From Lachnospiraceae bacterium (GTDB taxonomy: Bacteria > Bacillota > Clostridia > Lachnospirales > Lachnospiraceae), in the NCBI GenBank assembly GCA_003446735.1, contig DMCJ01000142.1, positions 1-13,685 on the forward strand: DNA of 13,685 bases, in the 5' to 3' direction. Shown here in pieces: positions 5,729 through 13,287 of the stretch. The notes under the pieces were generated by a model. It was not told where the DNA came from and made no database searches. It worked only from the letters and a program-made list of their open reading frames with translations. How positions within the stretch are numbered: the stretch's first letter is position 1; each line of letters opens with the position of its first letter. Made by a program: the position numbers and the translations under genes.

Positions 5729-6440
5729 AGCTTCTCTGTCCTCCTTTCATATTTCCGAGCTTTTTATTAAGTCCGTTAAGCGCCGTTTCTCCGATAACGC
5801 AGACTATCCAGTACATTGCCGCCGCGATGATATATCCTTCAAGTATCGCATAATTTACAGCCGTTGATGCACGAGACACCGCAAGTATCTCAAATACATT
5901 TACAACAGATGCAAGGCTCGTGGCTTTAAGCAGCCACATGAAATAATTCGAAAGTCCCGGAAGTGATATTATAAGTGCCTGCGGCCCTACTATATGAACG
6001 ATGCCCTGAAGCGGTGTCATTCCCACTGCTTTATACGCTTCGCTCTGCCCGGGATCGACAGCCTTATATGAAGATACCACCAGGTCCGTCATATATGCTC
6101 CGAAATTGACAGAGAGTGCGACCGAAGCAAAGAAGAAATAATTCGGATGCTTCGGATCGAATGTGTAAAACGGGAGCACATCGCTTAAAAATCTGAAAAG
6201 ATAAGGCAGTGCGTAATAGCAGAACAAAAGCTGCACGATGAGCGGAAGCCCCTTTATTATCGTATTTAACACCACCACTATCCTTTGAAGGACGGGAACC
6301 TTTGCGATCAGGATGACCCCTGCTATAAGTGCCAGGATTATCGCCCCGACATAGGATAAAAGCGTAAGTTCCAAAGTCACCTTAAGGCCTGTAAGGACCG
6401 TGGGGATATCTTCGATCATGAATTTGACATTAAGATGCAT
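5715..6440 (-). CDS. Amino acid ABC transporter permease (second)
   Basis: A 241-residue inner-membrane permease of the His/Glu/Gln/Arg/opine family, with about five hydrophobic segments (around 21-46, 55-80, 103-123, 150-185 and 200-220). The cytoplasmic coupling (EAA) loop is GQSEAYKAVGMTPLQ (131-145), followed by the LLKATSLASVV stretch (170-180) typical of TcyL/TcyM and HisM/Q. Where most members have RGTP it has KGLP (63-66). The N-terminal IEDIPTVLTGLKVTLELTL is standard. It probably pairs with the permease encoded just upstream (11-base overlap) as a heterodimer. An AGGAG site inside that gene precedes the start. The C-terminus is basic and cytoplasmic. Confidence 0.9.
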   Translation of the reverse strand: MHLNVKFMIEDIPTVLTGLKVTLELTLLSYVGAIILALIAGVILIAKVPVLQRIVVVLNTIIKGLPLIVQLLFCYYALPYLFRFLSDVLPFYTFDPKHPNYFFFASVALSVNFGAYMTDLVVSSYKAVDPGQSEAYKAVGMTPLQGIVHIVGPQALIISLPGLSNYFMWLLKATSLASVVNVFEILAVSRASTAVNYAILEGYIIAAAMYWIVCVIGETALNGLNKKLGNMKGGQRSYGRA

Positions 6441-7131
6441 CCCTGCTCCTTTCCGCCTTTCGAAGAGATCTTTCGATAAGCCTGAACGTTATTTCCACGA
6501 CCACATTTATCATAAAATAGATAAGTCCCGCTGCGAGCAATATCCATATCTGCCCGTATCCTCTGTGAAGTGCGATAAACTTATTTGCCCTTCCCATTAC
6601 ATCGATAACACCGATAACGTATGCCGTTGCTATCCCTTTTAAAAGATCTATCTCAAGATTCTTTAAGTTGGGAAGAGCCGTTTTTAACGTAAGGGGAGCT
6701 ATGATATATACAAATGTCTGAAATCTGTTATATCCGATCGCATAACCCGCTTCGACCTGACCGATGTCGATAGCGGAATATGCACCGCGATAAGCTTCCG
6801 ATACAAAGCTTGAGAAATTAAGACATGTTGCGATCACGTAAAAGATCCCTGCTGACCACTGATTGATGTTTGCGCCGAATAATTCGGCTATCTTGGGGAG
6901 CCCGAAGAATACCAGATATATCTGGACAAGTCCGGGCGTTCCCCTGAAAAAGGACACAAACAGCGATACGATGTAGTAAAGGAAGTTCTTCCTGCCGACC
7001 CTTACACTGCATATCCATGCTCCGAACACTAATGAAATGACGGTGGGCACTATAAAATATACAAGTGTTATGGGGATGTAACGAATGAGTTCCGGCAGTA
7101 CCTCTATAAAATATTCATGTCCTCTCCACAT
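6430..7131 (-). CDS. Amino acid ABC transporter permease (first)
   Basis: A 233-residue inner-membrane permease of the same family as the next gene, with hydrophobic segments around 20-42, 50-78, 93-112, 140-175 and 196-218. It has the canonical FFRGTP (61-66) and the EAA loop EAYRGAYSAIDIGQVEAGYAIG (112-133, centred on Gly133). Where most members read LKxTSLAS it reads LKGIATAYVI (164-173), a divergence that may reflect the substrate. It lies 44 bases after the binding-protein gene; the only visible ribosome site is a GGAG 12 bases from the ATG, so it may be made at a lower level than the binding protein. Two non-identical permeases indicate a heterodimeric channel such as TcyL/TcyM. Confidence 0.9.
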   Translation of the reverse strand: MWRGHEYFIEVLPELIRYIPITLVYFIVPTVISLVFGAWICSVRVGRKNFLYYIVSLFVSFFRGTPGLVQIYLVFFGLPKIAELFGANINQWSAGIFYVIATCLNFSSFVSEAYRGAYSAIDIGQVEAGYAIGYNRFQTFVYIIAPLTLKTALPNLKNLEIDLLKGIATAYVIGVIDVMGRANKFIALHRGYGQIWILLAAGLIYFMINVVVEITFRLIERSLRKAERSRDAS

Positions 7132-7175
7132 AGTCGTAAGTTACTCCGATGTTAATTTCTGTATTATTCCCTGTA

Positions 7176-8114
7176 TTACTTCTTAAGGCCGAGCTTCTCT
7201 GCTACTTCGAAGTTATCCTCACCGAAGAATTCCTTGGTAAGAGATCCTAAAGTACCTTCGTCCGTAAGAGTCTTAAGTGCGCTGTTAAGTGCTTCCTGAA
7301 CATCCTTGCTGTCCTTGTTGATAAGGAAAACGGTATCTCTTCCGTCTACACGGTCTGTGATCTTAAGATCTGAATAATCGGACTCGTCAAAGATTGCCTG
7401 TGCCTGCTCTGCGGAAAGATATGCTGCGTCGAATACGCCGTCCTCTACGCCCTGGATCTCGTCAGCCATTGCGCCTGCTGCCGCAAGTTCCTCAAACTGG
7501 ATATCAACATCGGGATGAGCCTTTAACCAGTCGTTAAGCGCTACTGCTCTACCGTCTGTACCAACGATCGATGCGATGCTCTTTCCGGAAAGATCCTCAA
7601 GGCCTTCGATGCCGCTGTCATCTTTTACTACAAGGTTCATGAAGAAGTAGTTGTAAGGCTCGGATACAAGGAATGCTTCCTCTCTTGCGGGTGTCCTGAA
7701 CTTGCATCCGGACTCAAAAGCATATTTTCCTGTGTTAACGCCTGCTGCCGCGGTCTCATAATCGATGACCGTGTAATTGAATTCATACTGGGGAAGCTTC
7801 TCGTCGATGAGTTTTAACACTTCATACTCATAACCTGCGGGATTTCCGTCCTCATCTTCATAGGTATAAGGTGCGTTGTTTGCTTCGAGTGCTACCTCTA
7901 ATACTGTTACATCTCCTGCCTGATCTGCTTCATCTTCTGCGCCGGCTTCTGCTGCATCATCTGCTTTTGCTTCTGCAGCGGGTGCTGCTTCTTCCTTTGC
8001 TTCTTCGGCTGCGGGAGCGGGTGCTGCCGATGCGCTCGCTGCGCTTCCGCATCCTGTAAGCAGGGTTCCTACCAGTGATACACCAAGTATCAGACTTAAA
8101 ATTTTCTTTTTCAT
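7176..8114 (-). CDS. Amino acid ABC transporter substrate-binding lipoprotein
   Basis: A 312-residue solute-binding protein, family 3, probably for cystine or a related amino acid. It opens MKKKILSLIL with a hydrophobic signal and lipobox LLTGC; Cys22 would be lipidated, anchoring the protein to the outer face of the membrane. Residues about 24-69 are a low-complexity linker of Ala, Glu and Asp. The binding domain begins near VTVLEVALEANNAPYTYEDEDGNPAGYEYEV, with RTPAREEAF as the usual ligand-arginine segment and LEDLSGKSIASIVGTDG in the second lobe. I place the start at 8114 rather than at the in-frame ATG nine bases earlier (8123): the GAGGAGG site abuts the earlier ATG but is nine bases from this one. 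It is the first gene of the transporter-hydrolase operon. Confidence 0.92.
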   Translation of the reverse strand: MKKKILSLILGVSLVGTLLTGCGSAASASAAPAPAAEEAKEEAAPAAEAKADDAAEAGAEDEADQAGDVTVLEVALEANNAPYTYEDEDGNPAGYEYEVLKLIDEKLPQYEFNYTVIDYETAAAGVNTGKYAFESGCKFRTPAREEAFLVSEPYNYFFMNLVVKDDSGIEGLEDLSGKSIASIVGTDGRAVALNDWLKAHPDVDIQFEELAAAGAMADEIQGVEDGVFDAAYLSAEQAQAIFDESDYSDLKITDRVDGRDTVFLINKDSKDVQEALNSALKTLTDEGTLGSLTKEFFGEDNFEVAEKLGLKK

Positions 8115-8123
8115 AATAAACAT

Positions 8124-8130
8124 CCTCCTC
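8124..8130 (-). promoter_or_regulatory. Ribosome binding site that decides the start of the binding-protein gene
   Basis: GAGGAGG (complement of 8124-8130) is directly next to an ATG at 8123 and nine bases before the in-frame ATG at 8114. The spacing makes the second ATG the real start, giving the usual MKKK lipoprotein leader. Confidence 0.8.
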
Positions 8131-8156
8131 TTTTGTGTTTATACATTTTGTGTTTA
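8131..8156. repeat. Two direct copies of TTTTGTGTTTA, 15 bp apart
   Basis: Exact 11-base copies lie at 8131-8141 and 8146-8156, in the leader just upstream of the binding-protein ribosome site. On the transcribed strand this gives an A-rich, weakly structured stretch (TAAACACAAAA twice). It may act as an unstructured translation enhancer or may be chance in AT-rich sequence. Confidence 0.4.
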
Positions 8157-8216
8157 AATATTTTCTGCACGTTTTGTTCTGTGCTATGCGCTTATACTAT
8201 CACGGCGTTCCGCTCT

Positions 8217-8230
8217 TGTATAATCCCTAT
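8217..8230 (-). promoter_or_regulatory. Possible promoter element of the amino-acid transporter operon
   Basis: On the minus strand ATAGGGAT (complement of 8223-8230) runs straight into TATACA (complement of 8217-8222), a 4-of-6 match to a -10. There is no good -35 at the right distance, so activation by a regulator would be needed. The iscS promoter shows the same layout, ATAGGAAT overlapping its TATAAT. An alternative -10 is TATAAG further downstream. The rest of the 8157-8293 gap is AT-rich, and no clear terminator for the upstream operon is visible. Confidence 0.25.
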
Positions 8231-8293
8231 ATTTTATTGCATGTTATAGTTTTTGCCTATACACCCAGTAGGTTGATAGTGTTGCGGTGCGTG

Positions 8294-9055
8294 TCACATA
8301 TATCCAAAATATGTTTTTTGTACGACCGAATGATATACCAGATCGATCATTGTATTAAAATCAAATACCGGAAGGCCGGTGGCCCTTTGAATGGCGGCGG
8401 CATAAGGCGGGAGGTCACTGCATTCAAGCAGTATCGCGCCTATATCGGGATGCTCTTTTTTCAGTTCGATCGCTTCTTTGACCATATCCTCGGTAAGTTT
8501 CTTATTATCGAGCACCGTCTTTCCCCATCTTATAGGGGCAAAGCTTTCGAGGCTTCCTATATCTTTCACAATCACGCGGGAAAGATCCGCGCCGACATTT
8601 TTCAAAAGACCGTCATCGACACTCTCGCCGCTAGCGGCAAATACAGCTACTTTCTTTTTTTCCGAAATACATGTTTTTATCATCGGAAGCTGGCATAAAC
8701 TTGATAAAAATACCGGTATGTCTACCGCTTCTTTTACATCATTCTGAAAATGTGCAAAGAAACCGCAGGCTCCGATTATCGCCCTGACACCCTGCGCTTC
8801 CAGATATTTTGCAGCCTCTGTAACCTGTTCCCTTATCTTATCGCTTCCGTTAAAAAGCTCCTCTATCTCAAAATCCACTTCCCTGTATAACACGGGAAAA
8901 GGATATGTAGTCGCATTAACCACGTTTCCCGGAAGTTTTGGATAGATAAGATTAACGGCGATAACGCCTATAGCAAACCCCGCAGTAAAGTGCGGGGTTA
9001 CCTCGTATATATCAAGCACATCTTCGTTTTTTTCGATCACACATTTTTGATCCAT
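8294..9055 (-). CDS. Aspartate/glutamate racemase family protein
   Basis: A 253-residue cytoplasmic protein of the Asp/Glu/hydantoin racemase superfamily, which uses two cysteines as acid and base without a cofactor. The pair is visible: Cys97 in IIGACGFFAHF and Cys212 in LLECSDLPPY, each ending a central strand of the two pseudo-symmetric halves. The FAIGVIAVN start differs from classical glutamate racemase MurI, which has IGVFDSGxGG, so a cell-wall role is unlikely. Hydantoin racemase, arylmalonate decarboxylase and maleate isomerase are relatives, so the reaction is open. It is last in the metQ-odh-aminotransferase-metN-metI operon, 13 bases after metI, with an AAAGGGAG site that overlaps the metI stop codon. 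Racemisation of an amino acid handled by the same operon is the natural inference. Confidence 0.82.
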   Translation of the reverse strand: MDQKCVIEKNEDVLDIYEVTPHFTAGFAIGVIAVNLIYPKLPGNVVNATTYPFPVLYREVDFEIEELFNGSDKIREQVTEAAKYLEAQGVRAIIGACGFFAHFQNDVKEAVDIPVFLSSLCQLPMIKTCISEKKKVAVFAASGESVDDGLLKNVGADLSRVIVKDIGSLESFAPIRWGKTVLDNKKLTEDMVKEAIELKKEHPDIGAILLECSDLPPYAAAIQRATGLPVFDFNTMIDLVYHSVVQKTYFGYM

Positions 9056-9068
9056 ATGTTAACTCCCT

Positions 9069-9728
9069 TTAATTTATCCTCTTATCGAGCTTATTTACAA
9101 GATATATCCCGCCTTCCTGGAATACCTGAACGATCACGACAAGTATCGCCACGGTTATGAGCATTACATCGGTCTTATACCTGTAATATCCATAGTTAAC
9201 GGCTATCGCACCGAGTCCGCCTCCGCCGACAAATCCGGCCATTGCGGAATATCCGAGGATAGTTGCAAAAGCTATGACACCTCCTACAAGAAGTGAAGGC
9301 TTAGCCTCGGTAAGAAGCACTTTCCATATGATCTGCCAGGTTGAAGATCCCATGGCTTTAGCCGCTTCTATGACACCTGAATTAACCTCTTTTAAAGATG
9401 ACTCAACCATCCTGGCTACAAAAGGAGTTGCCGCTACAACAAGCGGAACTACCGTCGCCGTTGAGCCTATCGTTGTCCCTACTATGAGCCTTGTAAAAGG
9501 AAGAATGGCAACCAGTAAGATAAGAAACGGTATGGATCTTATCACGTTTGTGATAAATCCTACGACGACATTTATCGGCCTGTTTGGCTTTATCCCGTTA
9601 GGGCTTGTGATATTTAAGATCACCCCGGCCGGTATTCCGAGAATATATGAAACCACCGTGGAAAGTACGACCATATAAAACGTTTCCGCTATTCCTTTTC
9701 CTATAAGTCCGGCTATCTGTGCGTCCAT
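9069..9728 (-). CDS. metI: Methionine-type ABC transporter permease MetI
   Basis: A 219-residue inner-membrane permease with five hydrophobic segments (about 15-38, 53-76, 88-106, 147-170 and 188-208), the normal size for MetI. Family marks are ETFYMVVLSTVVSYILGIPAGV, the NVIRSIPFLILL stretch (61-72), the coupling loop EAAKAMGSSTWQI (121-133), and the VGGGGLGAIAVNYGYYRY block (167-184). MetI forms a homodimer with two MetN subunits and imports L- or D-methionine delivered by MetQ. Its ATG shares one base with the metN stop codon (TAATG), so the two are coupled. Relatives import other substrates, so the cargo need not be methionine. Confidence 0.95.
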   Translation of the reverse strand: MDAQIAGLIGKGIAETFYMVVLSTVVSYILGIPAGVILNITSPNGIKPNRPINVVVGFITNVIRSIPFLILLVAILPFTRLIVGTTIGSTATVVPLVVAATPFVARMVESSLKEVNSGVIEAAKAMGSSTWQIIWKVLLTEAKPSLLVGGVIAFATILGYSAMAGFVGGGGLGAIAVNYGYYRYKTDVMLITVAILVVIVQVFQEGGIYLVNKLDKRIN

Positions 9729-10738
9729 TATGCCACCTCGCTCTTTTCGTTAGTGTCGATCTCCTCATACTTAAGGCTCTTGTCATCAAGATATTTTTTT
9801 ATGACCTCAACAGTTTTATCATCAGGTCTTTCGATCAGCATCTGTCCGTATGCAACACCTCCGATATCCTCGGTATTTGCACCTAAGATATTGAGCTTTA
9901 CGCCCGTTTTTAAGATAAGATCCGCTATGACCGGTTCATATGAGGATATGCCGTCAAATACTATCCTTATACATCTCCGGTCGGTCTTAACTTCATTCTT
10001 ACCCTCGCCCGAAAATACGAGTTTACGGCTTGTCTCCGATTTCGGATTTACAAAGATCTCCTTTACATATCCGATCTCTTCCACAACGCCCTTATTCATT
10101 ATCGCCACGCGATCACAGATCTGCTCTACGACCTTCATCTCGTGAGTTATGACGACTATGGTAACTCCCATTTCCTTATTTATCTTTTTTATAAGGTCGA
10201 GCACACCTCTTGTCGTGAGAGGATCAAGTGCACTTGTCGCCTCATCGCATAACAGGACTTCGGGGTCTGTCGCAAGCGCCCTTGCTATCGCGACTCTCTG
10301 CTTCTGTCCGCCGGAAAGCTGAGACGGATAAGCATTTTCTTTTTCATTAAGTCCGACAATATCAAGCAGCTTCCTTGCCTTTTCCTTAGCTTCAGTCTTA
10401 TTTATTCCCGCAAGCTCGAGTGGATAAAGCACATTTCCGAGGACCGTCCTCTGCTCGAGAAGATTAAACTGCTGGAAGATCATTCCCATCTGTCTTCTGT
10501 ATGTGCGGAGTTCTTTTGACGAAGCTTTTATGAGGTCATTATCATTAAAATAAACCGCACCGCTCGTGGGGATCTCAAGCAGGTTCATGCACCTTACCAG
10601 AGTGGATTTACCGGCACCCGAAAAGCCTATTATACCGAAGATCTCACCCTTATTTATCTCCAGGCTCACATCATTTACGGCGGTGACCGTATTGCCTTTT
10701 ACCTTAAATTCTTTTGTCACATTTTCAAGTCTTATCAT
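9728..10738 (-). CDS. metN: Methionine-type ABC transporter ATPase MetN with regulatory NIL domain
   Basis: A 336-residue ATPase. The nucleotide-binding domain has Walker A GFSGAGKST (38-46), the Q-loop in MIFQQFNLL, signature LSGGQKQR (141-148), Walker B VLLCDEA (161-167, Glu166) and switch His199. The carboxy end (about 257-325) is the NIL/ACT-like domain which in E. coli MetN binds methionine and shuts the transporter down when the cell is replete. Here it contains CIRIVFDGISSYEPVIADLI and GGVAYGQMLIERPDD. Presence of this domain argues that the regulatory ligand is methionine or a close analogue. The ribosome site is weak (AGGTAG). It lies 50 bases after the aminotransferase, which separates it from metQ, an unusual gene order. 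Confidence 0.95.
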   Translation of the reverse strand: MIRLENVTKEFKVKGNTVTAVNDVSLEINKGEIFGIIGFSGAGKSTLVRCMNLLEIPTSGAVYFNDNDLIKASSKELRTYRRQMGMIFQQFNLLEQRTVLGNVLYPLELAGINKTEAKEKARKLLDIVGLNEKENAYPSQLSGGQKQRVAIARALATDPEVLLCDEATSALDPLTTRGVLDLIKKINKEMGVTIVVITHEMKVVEQICDRVAIMNKGVVEEIGYVKEIFVNPKSETSRKLVFSGEGKNEVKTDRRCIRIVFDGISSYEPVIADLILKTGVKLNILGANTEDIGGVAYGQMLIERPDDKTVEVIKKYLDDKSLKYEEIDTNEKSEVA

Positions 10739-10788
10739 TTTATCTACCTGTATTTCGTATATCTATGCCGCGTTTGTCTGCTTGCTGT

Positions 10789-11979
10789 TTATTTCCAGCT
10801 TACATCACCGGAACTTACATTTCCGGCAAGCTCGGGAAGAAGTCTTAATTTCTCAAGCGCAGCCTCGAGGGTCTCATCTTTTTTTGCAAAATGAAGTCTT
10901 ATATAATCATTTATATCCTCTTTGAAAAAGCTCGATCCGGGAACTGCGGCAACACCGACATGCTCACACATCCATTCACAGAATGCGTTATCGTCCTTTA
11001 CCCCGTAATTACTGACATCCACCATCACATAATAAGCACCCTGCGGCTCTTTAAACTTAAGTCCTATATCCTTAAGCCCGCCAGAAAACAGATTCTTCAT
11101 ATGTGTATAATGATCTCTTAACTCCTTATAATACTGATCCCCAAACTTAAGTCCGACCGTAGCCGCTTCCATAAGCGGGGCTGCAGCTCCGACCGTCAGG
11201 AAATCATGTACCTTTTTAACCCTTTCCGTAACCTCCTCCGATGCTATGACATATCCCAAGCGCCAGCCGGTTATGGAATATGTCTTTGAAAGAGAGTTGC
11301 AGACGATCGTCCTTTCCTTCATGCCGGGAAGAGTCGACATATATACATGCTCATTTGGCTCATATATTATATGTTCATACACCTCATCCGTGATCACATA
11401 TGTATCATACTTTATCGCCAGTCCGGCGATCTTCGACAATTCTTCACGTGAAAAAACCTTGCCGCAGGGATTCGACGGATTACATACGATAATCGCCTTT
11501 GCTCCCTGCTTAAAAGCTTCTTCCAGTTCTGCATCGTTAAATTTAAATTCAGGAGGGTTAAGTGATACATATATGGGCTCGGCTCCGGAAAGGATGGCGT
11601 CCGCACCGTAGTTTTCATAGAAAGGAGAAAAAACTATCACCTTATCACCCGGATTGGTGACCGACATCATTGAAGCCATCATAGCTTCCGTACTCCCGCA
11701 GGTAACAACGATCTCTTTGTCAGGATCTGTCTTCTGTCCCGAAAAATGCTCCTGCTTAGCCGCAAGAGCCTCCCTGAAATTCTGCGCACCCCATGTCAGT
11801 GCATACTGGTGAGGTCCGCTCTTTGCAACTTCGGCAAGCCTGTCCGTTATCTCTCCGGGTGGAGAAAAATCAGGAAATCCCTGCGACAGATTGACAGCTC
11901 CGTATTTATTTGCGATCCTCGTCATCCTCCTGATAACGGAATCCGTAAAACCTGCTGTGCGTGTACTTAATCCTGACAT
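10789..11979 (-). CDS. Class I PLP-dependent aminotransferase (methionine/aromatic type)
   Basis: A 396-residue cytoplasmic aminotransferase of fold type I. NLSQGFPDF (30-38) is typical of the subgroup holding YbdL methionine aminotransferase and kynurenine aminotransferases. Other marks are CNPSNPCG (166-173, Asn170), DEVYE (198-202), the Schiff-base SLSKTYSITGWRLGY (Lys232, Arg240) and the carboxylate-binding Arg361 in YIRLHFA. Length is normal and an AGGAGA site sits seven bases before the ATG. In this operon it could make the 2-oxo acid used by the opine dehydrogenase, or take up the amino acid that enzyme releases. Substrate cannot be read from sequence; methionine is suggested by the subgroup and by MetNIQ. 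Aspartate or aromatic aminotransferase activity remains possible. Confidence 0.88.
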   Translation of the reverse strand: MSGLSTRTAGFTDSVIRRMTRIANKYGAVNLSQGFPDFSPPGEITDRLAEVAKSGPHQYALTWGAQNFREALAAKQEHFSGQKTDPDKEIVVTCGSTEAMMASMMSVTNPGDKVIVFSPFYENYGADAILSGAEPIYVSLNPPEFKFNDAELEEAFKQGAKAIIVCNPSNPCGKVFSREELSKIAGLAIKYDTYVITDEVYEHIIYEPNEHVYMSTLPGMKERTIVCNSLSKTYSITGWRLGYVIASEEVTERVKKVHDFLTVGAAAPLMEAATVGLKFGDQYYKELRDHYTHMKNLFSGGLKDIGLKFKEPQGAYYVMVDVSNYGVKDDNAFCEWMCEHVGVAAVPGSSFFKEDINDYIRLHFAKKDETLEAALEKLRLLPELAGNVSSGDVSWK

Positions 11980-12007
11980 AACGATCTCCTGATCTTCCTA
12001 TTTCATC

Positions 12008-12030
12008 CACCTGCAAGCAAGCTTGCGGTG
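12008..12030 (-). other. Intercistronic hairpin between opine dehydrogenase and aminotransferase genes
   Basis: On the minus strand CACC-GCAAG-CTTG-CTTGC-A-GGTG folds to a 9-bp stem with one bulged A and a four-base loop. No T-tract follows, so it is not a terminator. It lies within the 54-base gap and could mark an mRNA processing or stabilising point, or have no function. Confidence 0.35.
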
Positions 12031-12033
12031 TCC

Positions 12034-13254
12034 TTATACTATTGCCCCTGTTCTCAAATAATCCAGTAATTCCTCTTTGTTTAAATGACCTATTCCCAGA
12101 TCATCGAGCGTGATACCTGTTTTGTAAAAATCCTTTCCGGTCATCACGGATCCGAGTGTTATCATGGAATCGATAACGGGGGTCTTAACGCCGAATTTTT
12201 TTCCGAGTTCATGATAAAGGTGACATCCTACCGGAACATCTTCCGTAACATATCTGTCCTGTATCGAGAACGGCCCCGTCCGGTATCCTGTTTCCCATTG
12301 CTCATCGAAAGGAACTATACAGTCATCGCCCATATACTCGGGTCCCAATATACTTGTTCTTGACAGGAAATTTTTCTTGGGATACTTTGCTATCCCTACT
12401 CCTATCGCATCGGCGAGAGCAACCTCTTCCAGGAAAAATGCATATTGCACTTCGGCTATGGATTCGCAGTACGCATGGCTGTAGATCGAATAAGTGTATT
12501 TATCGTTACCTCCGTATATCCTTCCCCAGTTCTCCATTACGCCGACTCCGAGGATCGTACCGGGGCAGTGGAGCACGGGATTTACATTTGAAAATCCGAT
12601 ATCAAGAACGGTATTCCCGCCCACAGCTCCGTCACCTTCGGTGATCGAATCAAAACATCCGAGAGCCTTTATGCTGTCCAGGAATATATCCTGATCCGTG
12701 CTGGGAAGAGCAGCTCCCCTTAATGTCTTGGCACGGTATACGAGCCACATGTCCGAAGTCTGGACTCCTCCTTCTTTCTCAACTCTGGTCCCGTAGGGTG
12801 CGCTCGACCATCCGCCTATTATGACCTTCTTGGTATTTCCGGCTTCCCTTAATCTCTTGCGGAGCTTAAGTGATCCGTAATTATCCGGTATGATGTGGAT
12901 GATCATTCCGTCTTCAAGAACAGGTACGAGCTTTTCGAAAAACTTATCATGCGCCACGGATGGAATGGCAACAATTATGAGTTTTGCGCCCTTTACGGCT
13001 TCGGCAATGTCCGAGGTCAAAAGGTTTATAAAAGCTTTGCCCGTCCTCTTGAATCCATACTGGTTCTTCTGAATACCGCCGAGTGTGATTCCGGTCTTTG
13101 CTACATTCTTTAAGTTCTGATCGAAAAACTCGGGAAGCTCGAAGAGCCTTACATCTTTATTTCCACCTAATACACAATCAGCTGCGCAGGTTTTTCCTAC
13201 GGCCCCGCCGCCGAGAACGGCGACGGGTGAATCTTTTGACAATCCTTCAAACAT
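12034..13254 (-). CDS. Opine dehydrogenase family (NAD/NADP octopine/nopaline dehydrogenase)
   Basis: A 406-residue cytoplasmic oxidoreductase. The N-terminal Rossmann domain has VAVLGGGAVGKTCAAD with a GGGAVG dinucleotide loop (15-20) and the IIVAIPSVAHDKFFEKL segment (93-109). The C-terminal helical domain carries the catalytic His229 in SNVNPVLHCPG (222-232) and the RYVTEDVPVG motif (334-343), both marks of the octopine/nopaline dehydrogenase family. Such enzymes reversibly join an amino acid and a 2-oxo acid by NAD(P)H-dependent reductive condensation, or split the opine. Bacterial relatives make opine metallophores or take part in opine catabolism, and many are unassigned. It is the second gene of the operon, 33 bases after metQ, with a GGAGG site seven bases from the ATG. 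The neighbours (importer, aminotransferase, racemase) fit either a catabolic or a synthetic opine route. The substrate pair is not evident. Confidence 0.85.
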   Translation of the reverse strand: MFEGLSKDSPVAVLGGGAVGKTCAADCVLGGNKDVRLFELPEFFDQNLKNVAKTGITLGGIQKNQYGFKRTGKAFINLLTSDIAEAVKGAKLIIVAIPSVAHDKFFEKLVPVLEDGMIIHIIPDNYGSLKLRKRLREAGNTKKVIIGGWSSAPYGTRVEKEGGVQTSDMWLVYRAKTLRGAALPSTDQDIFLDSIKALGCFDSITEGDGAVGGNTVLDIGFSNVNPVLHCPGTILGVGVMENWGRIYGGNDKYTYSIYSHAYCESIAEVQYAFFLEEVALADAIGVGIAKYPKKNFLSRTSILGPEYMGDDCIVPFDEQWETGYRTGPFSIQDRYVTEDVPVGCHLYHELGKKFGVKTPVIDSMITLGSVMTGKDFYKTGITLDDLGIGHLNKEELLDYLRTGAIV

Positions 13255-13287
13255 GTGACTTTCCTCCGGTGTTATTCTCTGATCTCT

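Noticed and set aside
4953..5867. Plus-strand open frames opposite the ABC ATPase and permease
   Set aside because: All ATPase motifs lie on the minus strand; these frames show no conserved features and no start signals.
8121..8123. Earlier ATG as the start of the binding-protein gene
   Set aside because: It directly touches the GAGGAGG site with no usable spacing; the ATG nine bases downstream has ideal spacing and gives a standard lipoprotein signal.
8131..8293. Riboswitch or T-box leader for the transporter operon
   Set aside because: The gap is short and AT-rich, with no T-box GGTGG-type element, no SAM riboswitch-like helices and no terminator hairpin before the gene.
8291..8301. GTCACATAT at the end of the racemase gene as another HTH operator
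   Set aside because: Only one half of the palindrome is present and it lies within or at the end of coding sequence, so it is probably chance.
8135..8698. Plus-strand open frame of 187 codons
   Set aside because: It overlaps the racemase gene antisense, has no ribosome site and encodes no recognisable family; the minus-strand gene has both catalytic cysteines.
9274..10145. Plus-strand open frames opposite metI and metN
   Set aside because: They are antisense shadows of well-supported transporter genes and are rich in Ser/Thr/Ile from reverse reading of the coding strand.
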